A DNA stretch of 39,860 nt, taken from positions 1 through 39,860 of the forward strand of contig JAHKVW010000024.1 of assembly GCA_020624805.1 (NCBI GenBank), given 5' to 3'. The stretch is from a bacterium (lineage in GTDB: Bacteria; Bacillota; Clostridia; Oscillospirales; Acutalibacteraceae). The position numbers were made by a program, and so were the translations under genes. Within the stretch, counting starts at the first letter, position 1; each line of letters starts with the position of its first letter. This document shows positions 14,960 through 23,203 of this stretch, in pieces. The notes beneath the pieces were generated by a model that did not search any database, was not told where the DNA came from, and worked only from the letters and a program-made list of their open reading frames with translations.

Positions 14960-16795
14960 ATGATGAATCCGAAGTTGAAGGAATTGCGCGCCAAGGCGAT
15001 GGCACTGCCGCTGCAGCCGGGCGTTTATATCATGAAGAACTCTCGGGGCGAGATCATCTATATCGGCAAAGCAAAAAAGCTGAAAAACCGTGTCAGCCAG
15101 TATTTCGGCTCCCAGAACAACCACACCGAAAAGGTGCGCCGCATGGTGGACAATGTCGACGACTTTGAATACATCATCACCGACAGTGAGTTTGAATGTC
15201 TGATCCTGGAGTGCTCGCTGATCAAACAGCACATCCCGAAGTACAATATATTATTGAAGGACGATAAGGGCTACAGCTACATCCGCGTCACCGATGAGCC
15301 GTGGCGCAGGCTCAGCTATGTCCTGCAAAAGGCGGATGACGGCGCAAGATATATCGGTCCGTATAAGTCGAGCTACTATGTCAAATCTTCGGTCGAAGAA
15401 GCGAACAAGATCTTCGGACTGCCGACCTGCAACCGCCGATTCCCCGAGGATTTCGGGCGCTATCGTCCGTGTCTGAATTTCCACATCAAGCAGTGCTGCG
15501 CGCCCTGTACGGGTCGCGTCAAGCTTAAGGATTATAATGAGCGGGTCGAGAACGCGCTCGAGTACCTGTCGGGCGACAGCGGCAAGACTCTGCGCGAATT
15601 GCAGGAGCGGATGACCGCCGCGGCAGAGGCATTGGACTTTGAGCGCGCGGCGCGTTATCGTGATCAGATCGCCGCGATGAAGAAGATGCGCGATAAGCAG
15701 AAGGTCGTCGATATCCATCTTGATGAGCTGGATGTGATCGCCGTCGCGCGGGAAGGCAGCCGCGGCTCTGCTACCGTCCTGCGCTTCAACGAATCGCGCC
15801 TGTACGATACCGAGAACTTCATCATCGACGACGTGGATGACGAGGTCGATTTCCGCTCCCAGTTCATCCTGCGCTACTACACCCTGCGTGACGAGATCCC
15901 CTCGCACATCGCGCTCGACGGCGAGATCGAGGACAGCGAGAATATAGAGCGCTGGCTCAGCGAGAAAAAGGGAAAGCGCGTGTATTTGAGTATTCCCCAA
16001 CGCGGCACGCAGAAAAACCTTGTCGATATGTGCCGCAAAAACGCGTTTGAATCACTCGGACAGCTCAAGGGCGTGACCGGCAAACAGTTGAGTGTGCTGG
16101 ATGAGCTGAAAGACCTGCTCGGTCTGGATAAGATCCCCGAATATATCGAGAGCTACGATATCTCCAACCTCGCCGGAGCGGATAACGTCGCGGGCATGGT
16201 CGTGTTCGAGAATGCCCGCCCGCTGAAAAGCGCCTACCGCAAGTTCAAGATCAAGTCGTTCTCCGGACAGGACGACTACGGCTCGATGGCGGAGGTGCTC
16301 ACACGCCGATTGAATGAATATAAGAAAGCGCGGGAGGAGGGTGTATCTACCGGCTTCGGCAGACTGCCCGATCTCATCCTGCTCGACGGCGGCAAGGGAC
16401 AGGTAGGCGTCGTGCTGCCCGTGGTAGCTGCCTCGGGACTGAATATCCCCGTGTTCGGTATGGTCAAGGATGACCATCACCGCACCCGTGCCATCGTCAG
16501 CGACGCGGGCGAGATCGCCCTGCGGCCCAACCGCGCGGCGTTCACCTTTGTGACCAACATCCAGGACGAGGTGCATCGCTATGCGATCGGCTTCAACCGT
16601 CAACAGCGCAAGCGTGTGCTGGGATCGTCCTTGGAAGAGATCCCCGGAATCGGAAAAAAACGCGCCAAGGAGCTGATGCGCTTTTTCCGCACCATCAAAA
16701 ATATCAGCAGCGCGTCGATGGAGGAGCTCGAGCAGGCACCCGGCATGACCCACCCCGCCGCGCTGAATGTCTATAACTATTTTCATGAGGAATAG
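14960..16795 (+). CDS. uvrC: Excinuclease ABC subunit C (UvrC)
   Basis: UvrC makes both incisions in nucleotide excision repair after UvrAB finds the lesion. Domains in order: an N-terminal GIY-YIG nuclease (PGVYIMKN ... IIYIGKAKKLKNRV, about 14-44), a cysteine-bearing linker (CLNFHIKQCCAPCTGR), a UVR motif near 200-235 (LQERMTAAAEALDFERAARYRD-type), an RNase H-like C-terminal nuclease (SYDISNLAG, LLDGGKGQ), and tandem helix-hairpin-helix (EIPGIGKKRAKELM). ATG 14960 is chosen because GAAGGGGG lies a few nt upstream; an ATG 30 nt earlier lies at the edge of the family B repeat. It has 611 residues. Confidence 0.95.
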   Translation: MMNPKLKELRAKAMALPLQPGVYIMKNSRGEIIYIGKAKKLKNRVSQYFGSQNNHTEKVRRMVDNVDDFEYIITDSEFECLILECSLIKQHIPKYNILLKDDKGYSYIRVTDEPWRRLSYVLQKADDGARYIGPYKSSYYVKSSVEEANKIFGLPTCNRRFPEDFGRYRPCLNFHIKQCCAPCTGRVKLKDYNERVENALEYLSGDSGKTLRELQERMTAAAEALDFERAARYRDQIAAMKKMRDKQKVVDIHLDELDVIAVAREGSRGSATVLRFNESRLYDTENFIIDDVDDEVDFRSQFILRYYTLRDEIPSHIALDGEIEDSENIERWLSEKKGKRVYLSIPQRGTQKNLVDMCRKNAFESLGQLKGVTGKQLSVLDELKDLLGLDKIPEYIESYDISNLAGADNVAGMVVFENARPLKSAYRKFKIKSFSGQDDYGSMAEVLTRRLNEYKKAREEGVSTGFGRLPDLILLDGGKGQVGVVLPVVAASGLNIPVFGMVKDDHHRTRAIVSDAGEIALRPNRAAFTFVTNIQDEVHRYAIGFNRQQRKRVLGSSLEEIPGIGKKRAKELMRFFRTIKNISSASMEELEQAPGMTHPAALNVYNYFHEE

Positions 16796-16960
16796 AAAGC
16801 CTTCCCCTTGAGGGGAAGGTGGGCTTTTCGGTTCATTAAGAACCGAAAAGGTCGGATGAGGTGGAGATTTATCCGATTAATCAATAAACAAGATATGGTG
16901 GAATCGCTTCCACTTCATCTGATGACTTAACAGCAACACCTTCCCTTCATGCGGAAGGTT
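16796..16960. repeat. Structured repeat, family A, copy 2
   Basis: Starts directly after the uvrC stop: AAGCCTTCCCCTTGAGGGGAAGG hairpin in two parts, GTGGG, a CTTTTCGGTTC-ATTAA-GAACCGAAAAG hairpin, GTCGGATGAGGTGG, a divergent centre of about 55 bp, CACTTCATCTG, and a final ACACCTTCCCTTCATGCGGAAGG. The right half is degenerate compared with copies at 34876 and 37969. The leading hairpin may also act as the uvrC 3' end. Confidence 0.72.
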
Positions 16961-16976
16961 TTTCCGGAGGTTAATT

Positions 16977-17531
16977 ATGCGTGTGATCACCGGCTCTGCG
17001 CGAGGCAGGGCGTTAGAGACCTTAAAGGGCGAGGATATCGTCCGACCGACGACCGACAAGGTCAAGGGGGCGGTTTTTTCCTCCGTACAATTCGAGATCG
17101 AGGGGCGCGATTTCATCGACGTTTTCGCGGGCTCCGGTCAGATGGGAATCGAGGCGCTGTCCCGCGGCGCGCGCAGCGCGATTTTTCTTGATTCTTCCAA
17201 AAAGGCGATCGCGGTAATCGAACGCAACCTAAAGGTTACAAACCTGCAACAATTTGCGACGGTCATCTGCGCCGATTCGGTCGCTTATCTCAAAAACACC
17301 ACCCGCGAATTCGACGTCGCCTTTCTGGATCCCCCCTATAATCGCGGAATTTTACAGGAAATCATGCCAATTATTGCACAAAGAATGAAAAAAACAGGGG
17401 TCATTATTTGTGAAAGTGCATTAAATGATAAAATATTACAAAAATATTACAAATTTACTCTTGACAGAGAACGAACCTATGGTAAAATAAGGATAAGCAC
17501 ATATCGTCATGAAGATTTTATCGGCGACTGA
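16977..17531 (+). CDS. rsmD: 16S rRNA (guanine-966-N2)-methyltransferase RsmD
   Basis: RsmD methylates N2 of G966 in 16S rRNA. The 184-residue protein begins MRVITGSARGR, with RPTTDKVKGAVFSSVQ (about 24-39), the SAM-binding motif DVFAGSGQMGIEALSRGA (about 49-66), and the N6/N2-methyltransferase catalytic motif DPPY (about 119-122). GGAGG lies 6 nt upstream. The last ~55 codons are clearly more AT-rich than the first two thirds and include a promoter for the next gene (17461-17488). Confidence 0.95.
   Translation: MRVITGSARGRALETLKGEDIVRPTTDKVKGAVFSSVQFEIEGRDFIDVFAGSGQMGIEALSRGARSAIFLDSSKKAIAVIERNLKVTNLQQFATVICADSVAYLKNTTREFDVAFLDPPYNRGILQEIMPIIAQRMKKTGVIICESALNDKILQKYYKFTLDRERTYGKIRISTYRHEDFIGD
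17461..17488 (+). promoter_or_regulatory. Candidate promoter for coaD inside the rsmD 3' end
   Basis: TTGACA, 16-nt spacer, TAAAAT. It lies within the AT-rich end of rsmD, about 93 nt before the coaD start. Confidence 0.6.
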
Positions 17532-17587
17532 TCCCGAATGGGGTTTCAGCCGGATATGTGACTGATGAGTAAGGATAGGAACGTTCT

Positions 17588-18079
17588 ATGCACAGTACCG
17601 TGATATGCCCCGGCAGCTTTGATCCTGTCACCTACGGACACATCGACATCATCACCCGCGCGAGCAAGATGTTTGATCATGTGATCGTCGGTGTCTTCGC
17701 GAACGGTGAAAAGCATCCGATGTTCTCGATGGAGGAGCGGATCGACTTTTTACAGCGGACGGTCGGCGATATCCCGAACGTCAAGGTGATTGGATGTGAC
17801 GGGCTGTTGGCGCAGTGCGCGAGGGATTTCGGCGCTTCGGCAGTTGTAAGGGGACTGCGTGCGGTATCGGACTTCGAGTATGAATTCCAGATGGCGCTGA
17901 CGAACCGAAAGCTCAACCCTGAGCTTGACACCGTCTTTTTGGCGAGTGACGCGAGCTATACCTATCTGAGCTCTTCGATCGTAAAGAATGTTGCGTACCA
18001 CGGCGGCGATATCTCTAATTTTGTTCCCGCCTGTATTCATGACGAGATCTTCAAACGAATTTACATTGAAAGGAAATAA
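17588..18079 (+). CDS. coaD: Phosphopantetheine adenylyltransferase CoaD
   Basis: CoaD transfers AMP from ATP to 4'-phosphopantetheine, the penultimate step of coenzyme A synthesis. The 163-residue protein has the nucleotidyltransferase motif GSFDPVTYGHIDII (8-21; the GH of HxGH is conserved), VVRGLRAVSDFEYEFQM (about 86-102) and YLSSSIVK (about 124-131, the ISSTxxR-type motif). The order rsmD-coaD is common in Firmicutes. The 18085 gene follows after 5 nt. Confidence 0.96.
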   Translation: MHSTVICPGSFDPVTYGHIDIITRASKMFDHVIVGVFANGEKHPMFSMEERIDFLQRTVGDIPNVKVIGCDGLLAQCARDFGASAVVRGLRAVSDFEYEFQMALTNRKLNPELDTVFLASDASYTYLSSSIVKNVAYHGGDISNFVPACIHDEIFKRIYIERK

Positions 18080-18084
18080 GTAAA

Positions 18085-18540
18085 ATGAGAGTAGACGAAC
18101 TGATTCAGGAATTACAGGACCTTGTAGCGGACGCTAAGACCATGCCCCTTTCCGGCGGCAAGGTCATTATCGAAGCGGATAAGATCTATGACATTCTCGA
18201 CGAGATCCAGGATACCCTGCCCGCCGAGGTAAGACAGGCTAAGAACATCGTTGCCGATCGCAGCCAGATCATCGCCGAGGCGAAGAAAGAGTCTGACGAT
18301 ATCATCCGCGCCGCGGAAGAGCGCAAAAAGCAGTTGGTCGACCAGAGCGAGATCATGCGCGAGGCTAAGGCTGAGGCGGCTGAACTGCTCAACGACGTGA
18401 AGGCGAAGGCATCCGAGATGCGCAAGGCGGCCAACGACTATGTCGAGAACGTGATGAAGCGCACCGACGACGCGATCACCGCTCAGCTGACCGAGCTGCG
18501 CAAGACCCGCCAGAACCTGCGTATCACCAAGAAATCATAA
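18085..18540 (+). CDS. Coiled-coil protein resembling ATP synthase b/E-type stalks
   Basis: A 151-residue soluble protein dominated by charged heptad-like helix from about 50 to 140 (AEAKKESDDIIRAAEERKKQ and similar), with a short N-terminal region (MRVDELIQELQDLVADAK). Clostridial homologues are often labelled ATPase or V-type H+-ATPase subunit H because of the coiled coil. I see no catalytic motif and do not assign that function. It is 5 nt after coaD, so it is probably cotranscribed and coupled, and is followed by a strong terminator. Confidence 0.85.
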   Translation: MRVDELIQELQDLVADAKTMPLSGGKVIIEADKIYDILDEIQDTLPAEVRQAKNIVADRSQIIAEAKKESDDIIRAAEERKKQLVDQSEIMREAKAEAAELLNDVKAKASEMRKAANDYVENVMKRTDDAITAQLTELRKTRQNLRITKKS

Positions 18541-18559
18541 ATAGTATTTGATCACAATG

Positions 18560-18592
18560 CTCCGGAGTTGTTGCTCCGGAGTTATTTTTTTG
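18560..18592 (+). terminator. Intrinsic terminator after the coiled-coil gene
   Basis: An 8-bp stem CTCCGGAG-TTGTTG-CTCCGGAG is followed by TTATTTTTTT. Confidence 0.9.
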
Positions 18593-18654
18593 CCGTTTTG
18601 ATACAGATTTCACAGGAATCGGTCGGTTTTTATAAAAAAATTTATGGAATTCTG

Positions 18655-18684
18655 TTGACGAATGATGTTATTTAGTTATATAAT
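18655..18684 (+). promoter_or_regulatory. SigA promoter of the lysine riboswitch and nhaC gene
   Basis: TTGACG, 18-nt spacer, TATAAT. Transcription should start near 18690, right at the first paired stem of the riboswitch. Confidence 0.87.
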
Positions 18685-18690
18685 GGACTC

Positions 18691-18845
18691 TGTGATAGAG
18701 GCGCGGGCTTCATCAGTAATCGGTCGGACGACGTCCTGTACGGGAGTACACCGATGAAAGGGGATCCCGCCGAAGCGATATGCTCCTCCCGAGAACATGT
18801 CCGCTGGGATAGCGCAGAAGATGCGCTGTACTGTCGTTAATCATA
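18691..18845 (+). promoter_or_regulatory. Lysine riboswitch (L-box) aptamer
   Basis: The conserved L-box core is readable in order: GATAGAGGCGCGG (18694-18706), CAGTAATCGG, GATGAAAGGGGAT followed by CCCGCCGAAGCGATA, CTGGGATAGCGC with its pairing GCGCTGTACTGTCG, and a closing P1 stem TGTGAT (18691-18696) with ATCATA (18840-18845). This class binds lysine and turns off biosynthesis or uptake genes. Here it precedes an NhaC-family transporter. Published comparative work predicts lysine transport for NhaC-like genes under L-box control. A candidate terminator lies 115 nt downstream, separated by a repeat. Confidence 0.92.
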
Positions 18846-18857
18846 CATCAATATGTC

Positions 18858-18920
18858 ATGCCTGATCGGTGGAGATTGCCACGTCGTTGACCGCAGGTCA
18901 ACTCCTCGCAATGACGATTG
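18858..18920. repeat. Interspersed repeat with TCATTGCGAGGAG-type sequence
   Basis: Contains GGAGATTGCCACGTCG, a GTTGACC-GCA-GGTCAAC hairpin (18886-18902), then CTCCTCGCAATGACGA. The arms read as inverted halves of a widespread intergenic element (reverse complement TCGTCATTGCGAGGAG). It is inserted between the riboswitch aptamer and the downstream terminator. Shorter related pieces lie near 2335 and 25548. Confidence 0.6.
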
Positions 18921-18959
18921 ATAGTGTAACGGAGTGCTATTCATTCAGCTTGGTTTCTG

Positions 18960-18987
18960 AGCCGTGGGTACTTCCGCGGCTTTTATT
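18960..18987 (+). terminator. Candidate riboswitch-controlled terminator upstream of nhaC
   Basis: Stem AGCCGTGG (18960-18967), loop GTACTT, CCGCGGCT (18974-18981, one G-U pair), then TTTTATT. It lies in the leader, about 107 nt before the start codon, as expected for a transcription-attenuating expression platform. No antiterminator pairing with the aptamer was identified by eye. Confidence 0.65.
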
Positions 18988-19093
18988 CTGCCTTTCCCTT
19001 GAGGGGAAGGGGGACCGCGCGGCGGTGGATGAGTTGGAATCACCCTGTCTTGCCGTTGTCGCGGATATCCAAATCATAAGGAGAGAGAACAAA

Positions 19094-20860
19094 ATGACAA
19101 AAGCAAAGAAAATCGTGCTTGCGATCGCAGCGGTCGTCATCATCGGTCTGCTGATCTATGTCGCGGTATCCGGCGGCGCGCTCGGCACGGTCAAGTGTCA
19201 GGACTGCGGCGGCACCGGTCTGGTCGACGGCGTACCCTGCGAGACCTGCAGCGCCGAGTGTGAGGCATGCGAGGGTCACGGCGCAATCGAAGGCGCGTTG
19301 TGCGAGGACTGTCAGGGCTTTGGCAGGATCGCCGGAGACGGTACGGTACAGGGCTCCGCATGGGCGCTTCTGCCTCCGATCATCGCGATCGCTCTGGCGC
19401 TGATCACCAAGGAAGTCTATTCCTCGCTGGCGATCGGTATCGTCGTAGGCGGCTTGATGTACGCGAACTTCGACTTCCTCAAGGCGATGGACGCGATCAC
19501 CTCCGACGGTCTGATCTCGGCGGTCAGCGACACGGCGGGTATCTTCGTCTTTTTGGTTGAGCTGGGCATCATCGTCGCCCTGATCAACAAGGCGGGCGGT
19601 TCACGCGCGTTCGGTACCTGGGCGGCAAAGCACATCAAATCCCGCACAGGCGCAATGCTCGCGACCTTTGTACTGGGTGTGCTGATCTTCATCGACGACT
19701 ATTTCAACTGCCTGACGGTCGGTTCCGTCATGCGTCCCGTTACCGACGGTCACAAGATTTCCCGCGCGAAGCTCGCGTATCTGATCGACGCGACCGCGGC
19801 TCCGGTATGTATGATCGCGCCGGTATCCTCATGGGCGGCGGCTGTCGCCTCTTATGCCGAGGACGGCCAGGGCTTGAAGCTCTTTATCGCCGCGATCCCC
19901 TACAACTTCTACTCACTGCTGACCTTCGTGTTCATCATCGCGATCAGCATCATGGGCTTTGATTACGGCTCCATGGCGATGCACGAGTATAACGCGCAGT
20001 ACAAGGACGACCTCTACACCACCGGTGAAAGAGTCGACAAAGAGATCGAGAACGATGGCGTCAATCCCAACGGCAAGGTCATCGACCTGATCCTGCCGGT
20101 CCTCTTCCTGATCGGTATCTCGGTCTTTGCGCTGGTCTATAACGGCGGTATCCTCGAAGGCGTACCCTTCCTCGACGCGTTCGGCGACACCGACGCGACG
20201 GTCGGTTTGCCGTGGGCGGGCGCGATCGCGCTGGTATTCACCATCGTTTACCTCATGCTCCGTAAGATCGTCACCTTCAAAGAGGCGATGGAGCAGGTTC
20301 CGAAGGGCTTCTTCGCCATGGTTCCTCCCATCCTGATCCTGACCTTCGCTACCGCGCTGAAGAATATGACCACCCTGCTCGGCGCAAAGTACTTTGTCGC
20401 TTACCTGATGAGCGGCGCCGCCGAACAGCTCTCGAACTTCCTGCCCGCTATCATTTTCCTGGTAGCATGTCTGCTCGCGTTCGCGACCGGTACCTCATGG
20501 GGCACCTTCGGTATCCTCATTCCGATCGTACTGTCCATCTTCCCGAACGGCGAGCTGCAGGTCATCGGTATCTCCGCCTGCCTCGCGGGTGCTGTATGCG
20601 GCGACCACTGCTCTCCCATTTCCGATACCACCATCATGTCCTCGGCGGGTGCGCAGTGTAACCACATCAACCACGTATCGACTCAGCTGCCGTACGCGAT
20701 CACCGTTGCCGCGATATCGTTCATCAGCTTTATCGTAGCCGGCTTTGTCAAGAGCTGGTTCATCGCGCTGCCTGTCGGTATCGTACTGATGGTCGGTACG
20801 CTGTTCCTCCTCAAGTTCATTAACAAGAACCAGCAGAAGGCGAAGGAATCAAAGGCATAA
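19094..20860 (+). CDS. NhaC-family transporter with N-terminal eight-cysteine domain (predicted lysine transporter)
   Basis: The 588-residue membrane protein has TM1 (about 6-26). An extra domain at 33-80 has four CxxC pairs (Cys 35/38, 49/52, 56/59, 70/73), three of them in CxxCxGxG form as in the DnaJ zinc domain. The NhaC antiporter core follows from about 88 (SAWALLPPIIAIALALITKEVYSSLAIGI), with FIDDYFNCLTVGSVM and GDHCSPISDTTIMSS. NhaC members exchange Na+ and H+ or take up organic solutes. The lysine riboswitch strongly suggests lysine transport (LysW type). ATG 19094 has AAGGAGAG upstream; a longer open frame back to 18869 would run through the repeat and terminator. A bidirectional terminator follows. 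Confidence 0.9.
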   Translation: MTKAKKIVLAIAAVVIIGLLIYVAVSGGALGTVKCQDCGGTGLVDGVPCETCSAECEACEGHGAIEGALCEDCQGFGRIAGDGTVQGSAWALLPPIIAIALALITKEVYSSLAIGIVVGGLMYANFDFLKAMDAITSDGLISAVSDTAGIFVFLVELGIIVALINKAGGSRAFGTWAAKHIKSRTGAMLATFVLGVLIFIDDYFNCLTVGSVMRPVTDGHKISRAKLAYLIDATAAPVCMIAPVSSWAAAVASYAEDGQGLKLFIAAIPYNFYSLLTFVFIIAISIMGFDYGSMAMHEYNAQYKDDLYTTGERVDKEIENDGVNPNGKVIDLILPVLFLIGISVFALVYNGGILEGVPFLDAFGDTDATVGLPWAGAIALVFTIVYLMLRKIVTFKEAMEQVPKGFFAMVPPILILTFATALKNMTTLLGAKYFVAYLMSGAAEQLSNFLPAIIFLVACLLAFATGTSWGTFGILIPIVLSIFPNGELQVIGISACLAGAVCGDHCSPISDTTIMSSAGAQCNHINHVSTQLPYAITVAAISFISFIVAGFVKSWFIALPVGIVLMVGTLFLLKFINKNQQKAKESKA

Positions 20861-20880
20861 TCCAATCATACATAAACAAA

Positions 20881-20916
20881 GCAACGCCCGCTGTACCATA
20901 CAGCGGGCGTTGTCAT
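20881..20916. terminator. Bidirectional terminator between nhaC and the glycosyltransferase gene
   Basis: A 13-bp stem CAACGCCCGCTGT (20882-20894) pairs with ACAGCGGGCGTTG (20900-20912). It sits in the 70-nt gap between two convergent genes, with weak T/A-rich flanks on either side. Confidence 0.82.
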
Positions 20917-20930
20917 ATTCAAATCACTAT

Positions 20931-22646
20931 TTACATTGTTAAGGCTACCTGCGTGTAGACCACGTAGCTCATACAGCAGAACGCGGCGCTCAGCGCGTAC
21001 ATTCCGCGGCGCATCCATGTCGATATCGCCTTTTGACTGCTTTCGCTTCGCTGCAGTACCATCGCCAGCCCCATCGCGCACAAGGGGATCAGCGGCATAC
21101 AGAAGCGGATGTTGAAGGAGCAGGACAGGGGATAAGCGATACAGAACATATAGTAGCTCACAAGGATCACGCCGAACACCAGCGTGAAATAGACGCGTTC
21201 GACGCCGTTGATGTTCTCACTCTTTCTGATCATGCTGACGACAAAGCAGCCGAAGCAGATGAGGAAGAGGACGACGGAGATCCAGAACAGGATCGGACCC
21301 GTGACATGGATCTGCGGAAAATGCGTATCGTTGATGCTGTTGGCACATTCGTCGAACATGGCGGTCTTGAACAGCGCCAGCGTGGGGTTGTATTCATTGA
21401 ACGGCGCTCCGACAAGCGTGATGGAGCCGTAGATATAATCGAGCTGACCGTTGCCGAGGCTGAACAGGCGCTCCGTCAGCGGCATATTGCCGGAGTACAT
21501 CACACTGTTTGTACCGAGGTCGGGCACATAGGTCAGCGGGACATGATACAAGATCAGGTTTCGTACCTGCCACCAGACGCCGAGCGGTACGCAGATCACG
21601 CCGAACAGCGCGTACTGGCCGATATATTTGAGCGGCTTTTTGATGTTCTTGATCAGGATGACCAGGAAGACGAACGCGACCGCGGGCGCGACCATCCAGC
21701 CCGAGAGCTTGGTCATCATGCCCAGTCCGATGCAGAACGCGAGCGGTATGATGTTGCCGAATGTCGGCTCACGGTACCATCTCAGTCCCCACATGATCGC
21801 GCTCATCATGAACAGCATCAGCAGCATATCGTTGTTGAACGAGCCGCCGAAGATGATGAAGGTAGGGTGGAAGCAGATGATCGCCATCGCCGCGATCAGG
21901 GGATTGCCCTTGAGCCTGACCATGCGGAAGATCTTGTAGCTGACGATCATGGTCAGCGAGGAATACAGCATCGGCAGGATCTGGATCGCTTCACTCGCCT
22001 TATTGAAGTTCACGCCCAGTATGGTGAGCAGCTTCAAAAGCACCGCCATCGTCATGTGATGGAACGGCGGATGATAGTACTGCCAGTAGTTGCGCACATC
22101 AAAATCGGGCAGCTTGAGACCGTTTTCGTACCAGTATTTGATGTAACCCGCGTGACCGATGTTAGCGGTGAAATCACCTACATCATGCTGGCGGTCGACA
22201 ACGCCCGTATACAAAACGTATACAAAGCGGATGGCGATACTCAGCGCGATCAGCACGGCGATGATCAGCGTGTCGCTGATTTTGTAGCTGAATCGAATAA
22301 ACACGACGGCTGCCGCGGCAGCGATCAGCGCGATGATCGCGATCGCGAACGCCTTGTTCCTGACAAAGCCGATCGTCAGCATACTCGCCGCGATACAGGT
22401 GAGCATAATGCCGCTGAGCAGGAGCTTTTCACGCATATTCTTGCCGAGATTGAACAGGAAGATCGCCGCGACGGATACGGCGCCCAGGACGACGCCCAGA
22501 TAGATACAGCTGCCGGCGGTGATGTTGGCGCGGTCGGCAAGTCCGAACGGCAGCAGCAGACCGCAGAGCAGGATCGTCAGCAGATAGGGGTGACGGCGCA
22601 TGAGCGCGAACAGTCCCTCGGGGGTTTGTTGTAGCTTTTGTTTCAT
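20931..22646 (-). CDS. ArnT/PMT-like membrane glycosyltransferase (GT-C fold)
   Basis: A 571-residue protein with about 12 predicted TM segments and a large extracytoplasmic loop. The region after TM3 reads DVGDFTANIGHAGYIKYWYENG, followed by YWQYYHPPFHH. This is typical of GT39/GT83-like transferases that take sugars from polyprenyl-phosphate donors; an acidic residue in the first loop and the HPP motif are expected for the active site. The acceptor is unknown. It ends the minus-strand operon with gtrA-like and epimerase genes, 75 nt after the former. ATG 22646 has a GAGG-type site upstream. Confidence 0.85.
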   Translation of the reverse strand: MKQKLQQTPEGLFALMRRHPYLLTILLCGLLLPFGLADRANITAGSCIYLGVVLGAVSVAAIFLFNLGKNMREKLLLSGIMLTCIAASMLTIGFVRNKAFAIAIIALIAAAAAVVFIRFSYKISDTLIIAVLIALSIAIRFVYVLYTGVVDRQHDVGDFTANIGHAGYIKYWYENGLKLPDFDVRNYWQYYHPPFHHMTMAVLLKLLTILGVNFNKASEAIQILPMLYSSLTMIVSYKIFRMVRLKGNPLIAAMAIICFHPTFIIFGGSFNNDMLLMLFMMSAIMWGLRWYREPTFGNIIPLAFCIGLGMMTKLSGWMVAPAVAFVFLVILIKNIKKPLKYIGQYALFGVICVPLGVWWQVRNLILYHVPLTYVPDLGTNSVMYSGNMPLTERLFSLGNGQLDYIYGSITLVGAPFNEYNPTLALFKTAMFDECANSINDTHFPQIHVTGPILFWISVVLFLICFGCFVVSMIRKSENINGVERVYFTLVFGVILVSYYMFCIAYPLSCSFNIRFCMPLIPLCAMGLAMVLQRSESSQKAISTWMRRGMYALSAAFCCMSYVVYTQVALTM

Positions 22647-22721
22647 AGGAGCCTCGAGTGGTTGATTATTTCGCAGACGTTTTCAAACGATATCCGGCGC
22701 AAGCCTTCGGGATCTTCGTTT

Positions 22722-23189
22722 TTACTTGTTTTTATAGATGAACAGACGTCTGGCTACATAGTTCCAAAGCAGGACGAGTATGGTGGAAACAGCCCAAACC
22801 AGCATGTAGTGGATGCCCAGCTTACTGTTGAAGCACCACAGCAGGAATTCCTTGGCTAACAGACCGACAGCGCTGATGATGAAGACGACGATGAATTCTC
22901 CTGTTGCCTTCATGCTCTTTTTATTGGCTTGAAAAACAAACAGTCTTGACAAGAAGAAATTCGTGACCGTTCCCAAAACAAACGCGATCGCCTGTGACAG
23001 ATAGACAAATACCGTGTTGGAATCCGAGAAAATAAAATGCTGAATGAGCCAGAGGGAGGCTCCCTCGACGACGGTCGCGATGCCTCCTACAAAGCAATAT
23101 CGGAAGAATTGGATGACATTGTTTGTTGTCGGCTCAAAAAAGAGCTGCTTAAACTTAAAGGTGAATAATAAACTGAATAATTCTTTCAT
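22722..23189 (-). CDS. GtrA-family polyprenyl-linked sugar translocase
   Basis: A 155-residue protein with four TM segments and the GtrA signature: IQFFRYCFVGGIATVVEGAS-like start at about 27-46, then FVLGTVTNFFLSRLFVFQ (about 90-107). GtrA proteins are thought to flip undecaprenyl-phosphate sugars across the membrane to be used by an outward-facing GT-C enzyme. The neighbouring gene encodes such an enzyme, which supports that role. It starts 14 nt after the epimerase gene stop. Confidence 0.88.
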   Translation of the reverse strand: MKELFSLLFTFKFKQLFFEPTTNNVIQFFRYCFVGGIATVVEGASLWLIQHFIFSDSNTVFVYLSQAIAFVLGTVTNFFLSRLFVFQANKKSMKATGEFIVVFIISAVGLLAKEFLLWCFNSKLGIHYMLVWAVSTILVLLWNYVARRLFIYKNK

Positions 23190-23203
23190 GGATACTCCGA
23201 TAC

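Noticed and set aside
18869-19093. Upstream extension of the nhaC frame
   Set aside because: It would read through a repeat and a terminator hairpin; the ATG at 19094 has a good ribosome-binding site and begins a normal TM1.
21033-22634. Long plus-strand frame of 533 codons opposite the glycosyltransferase gene
   Set aside because: It is antisense to a clear GT-C membrane protein; its charged, His/Asp/Arg-rich translation is the usual mirror of hydrophobic codons.
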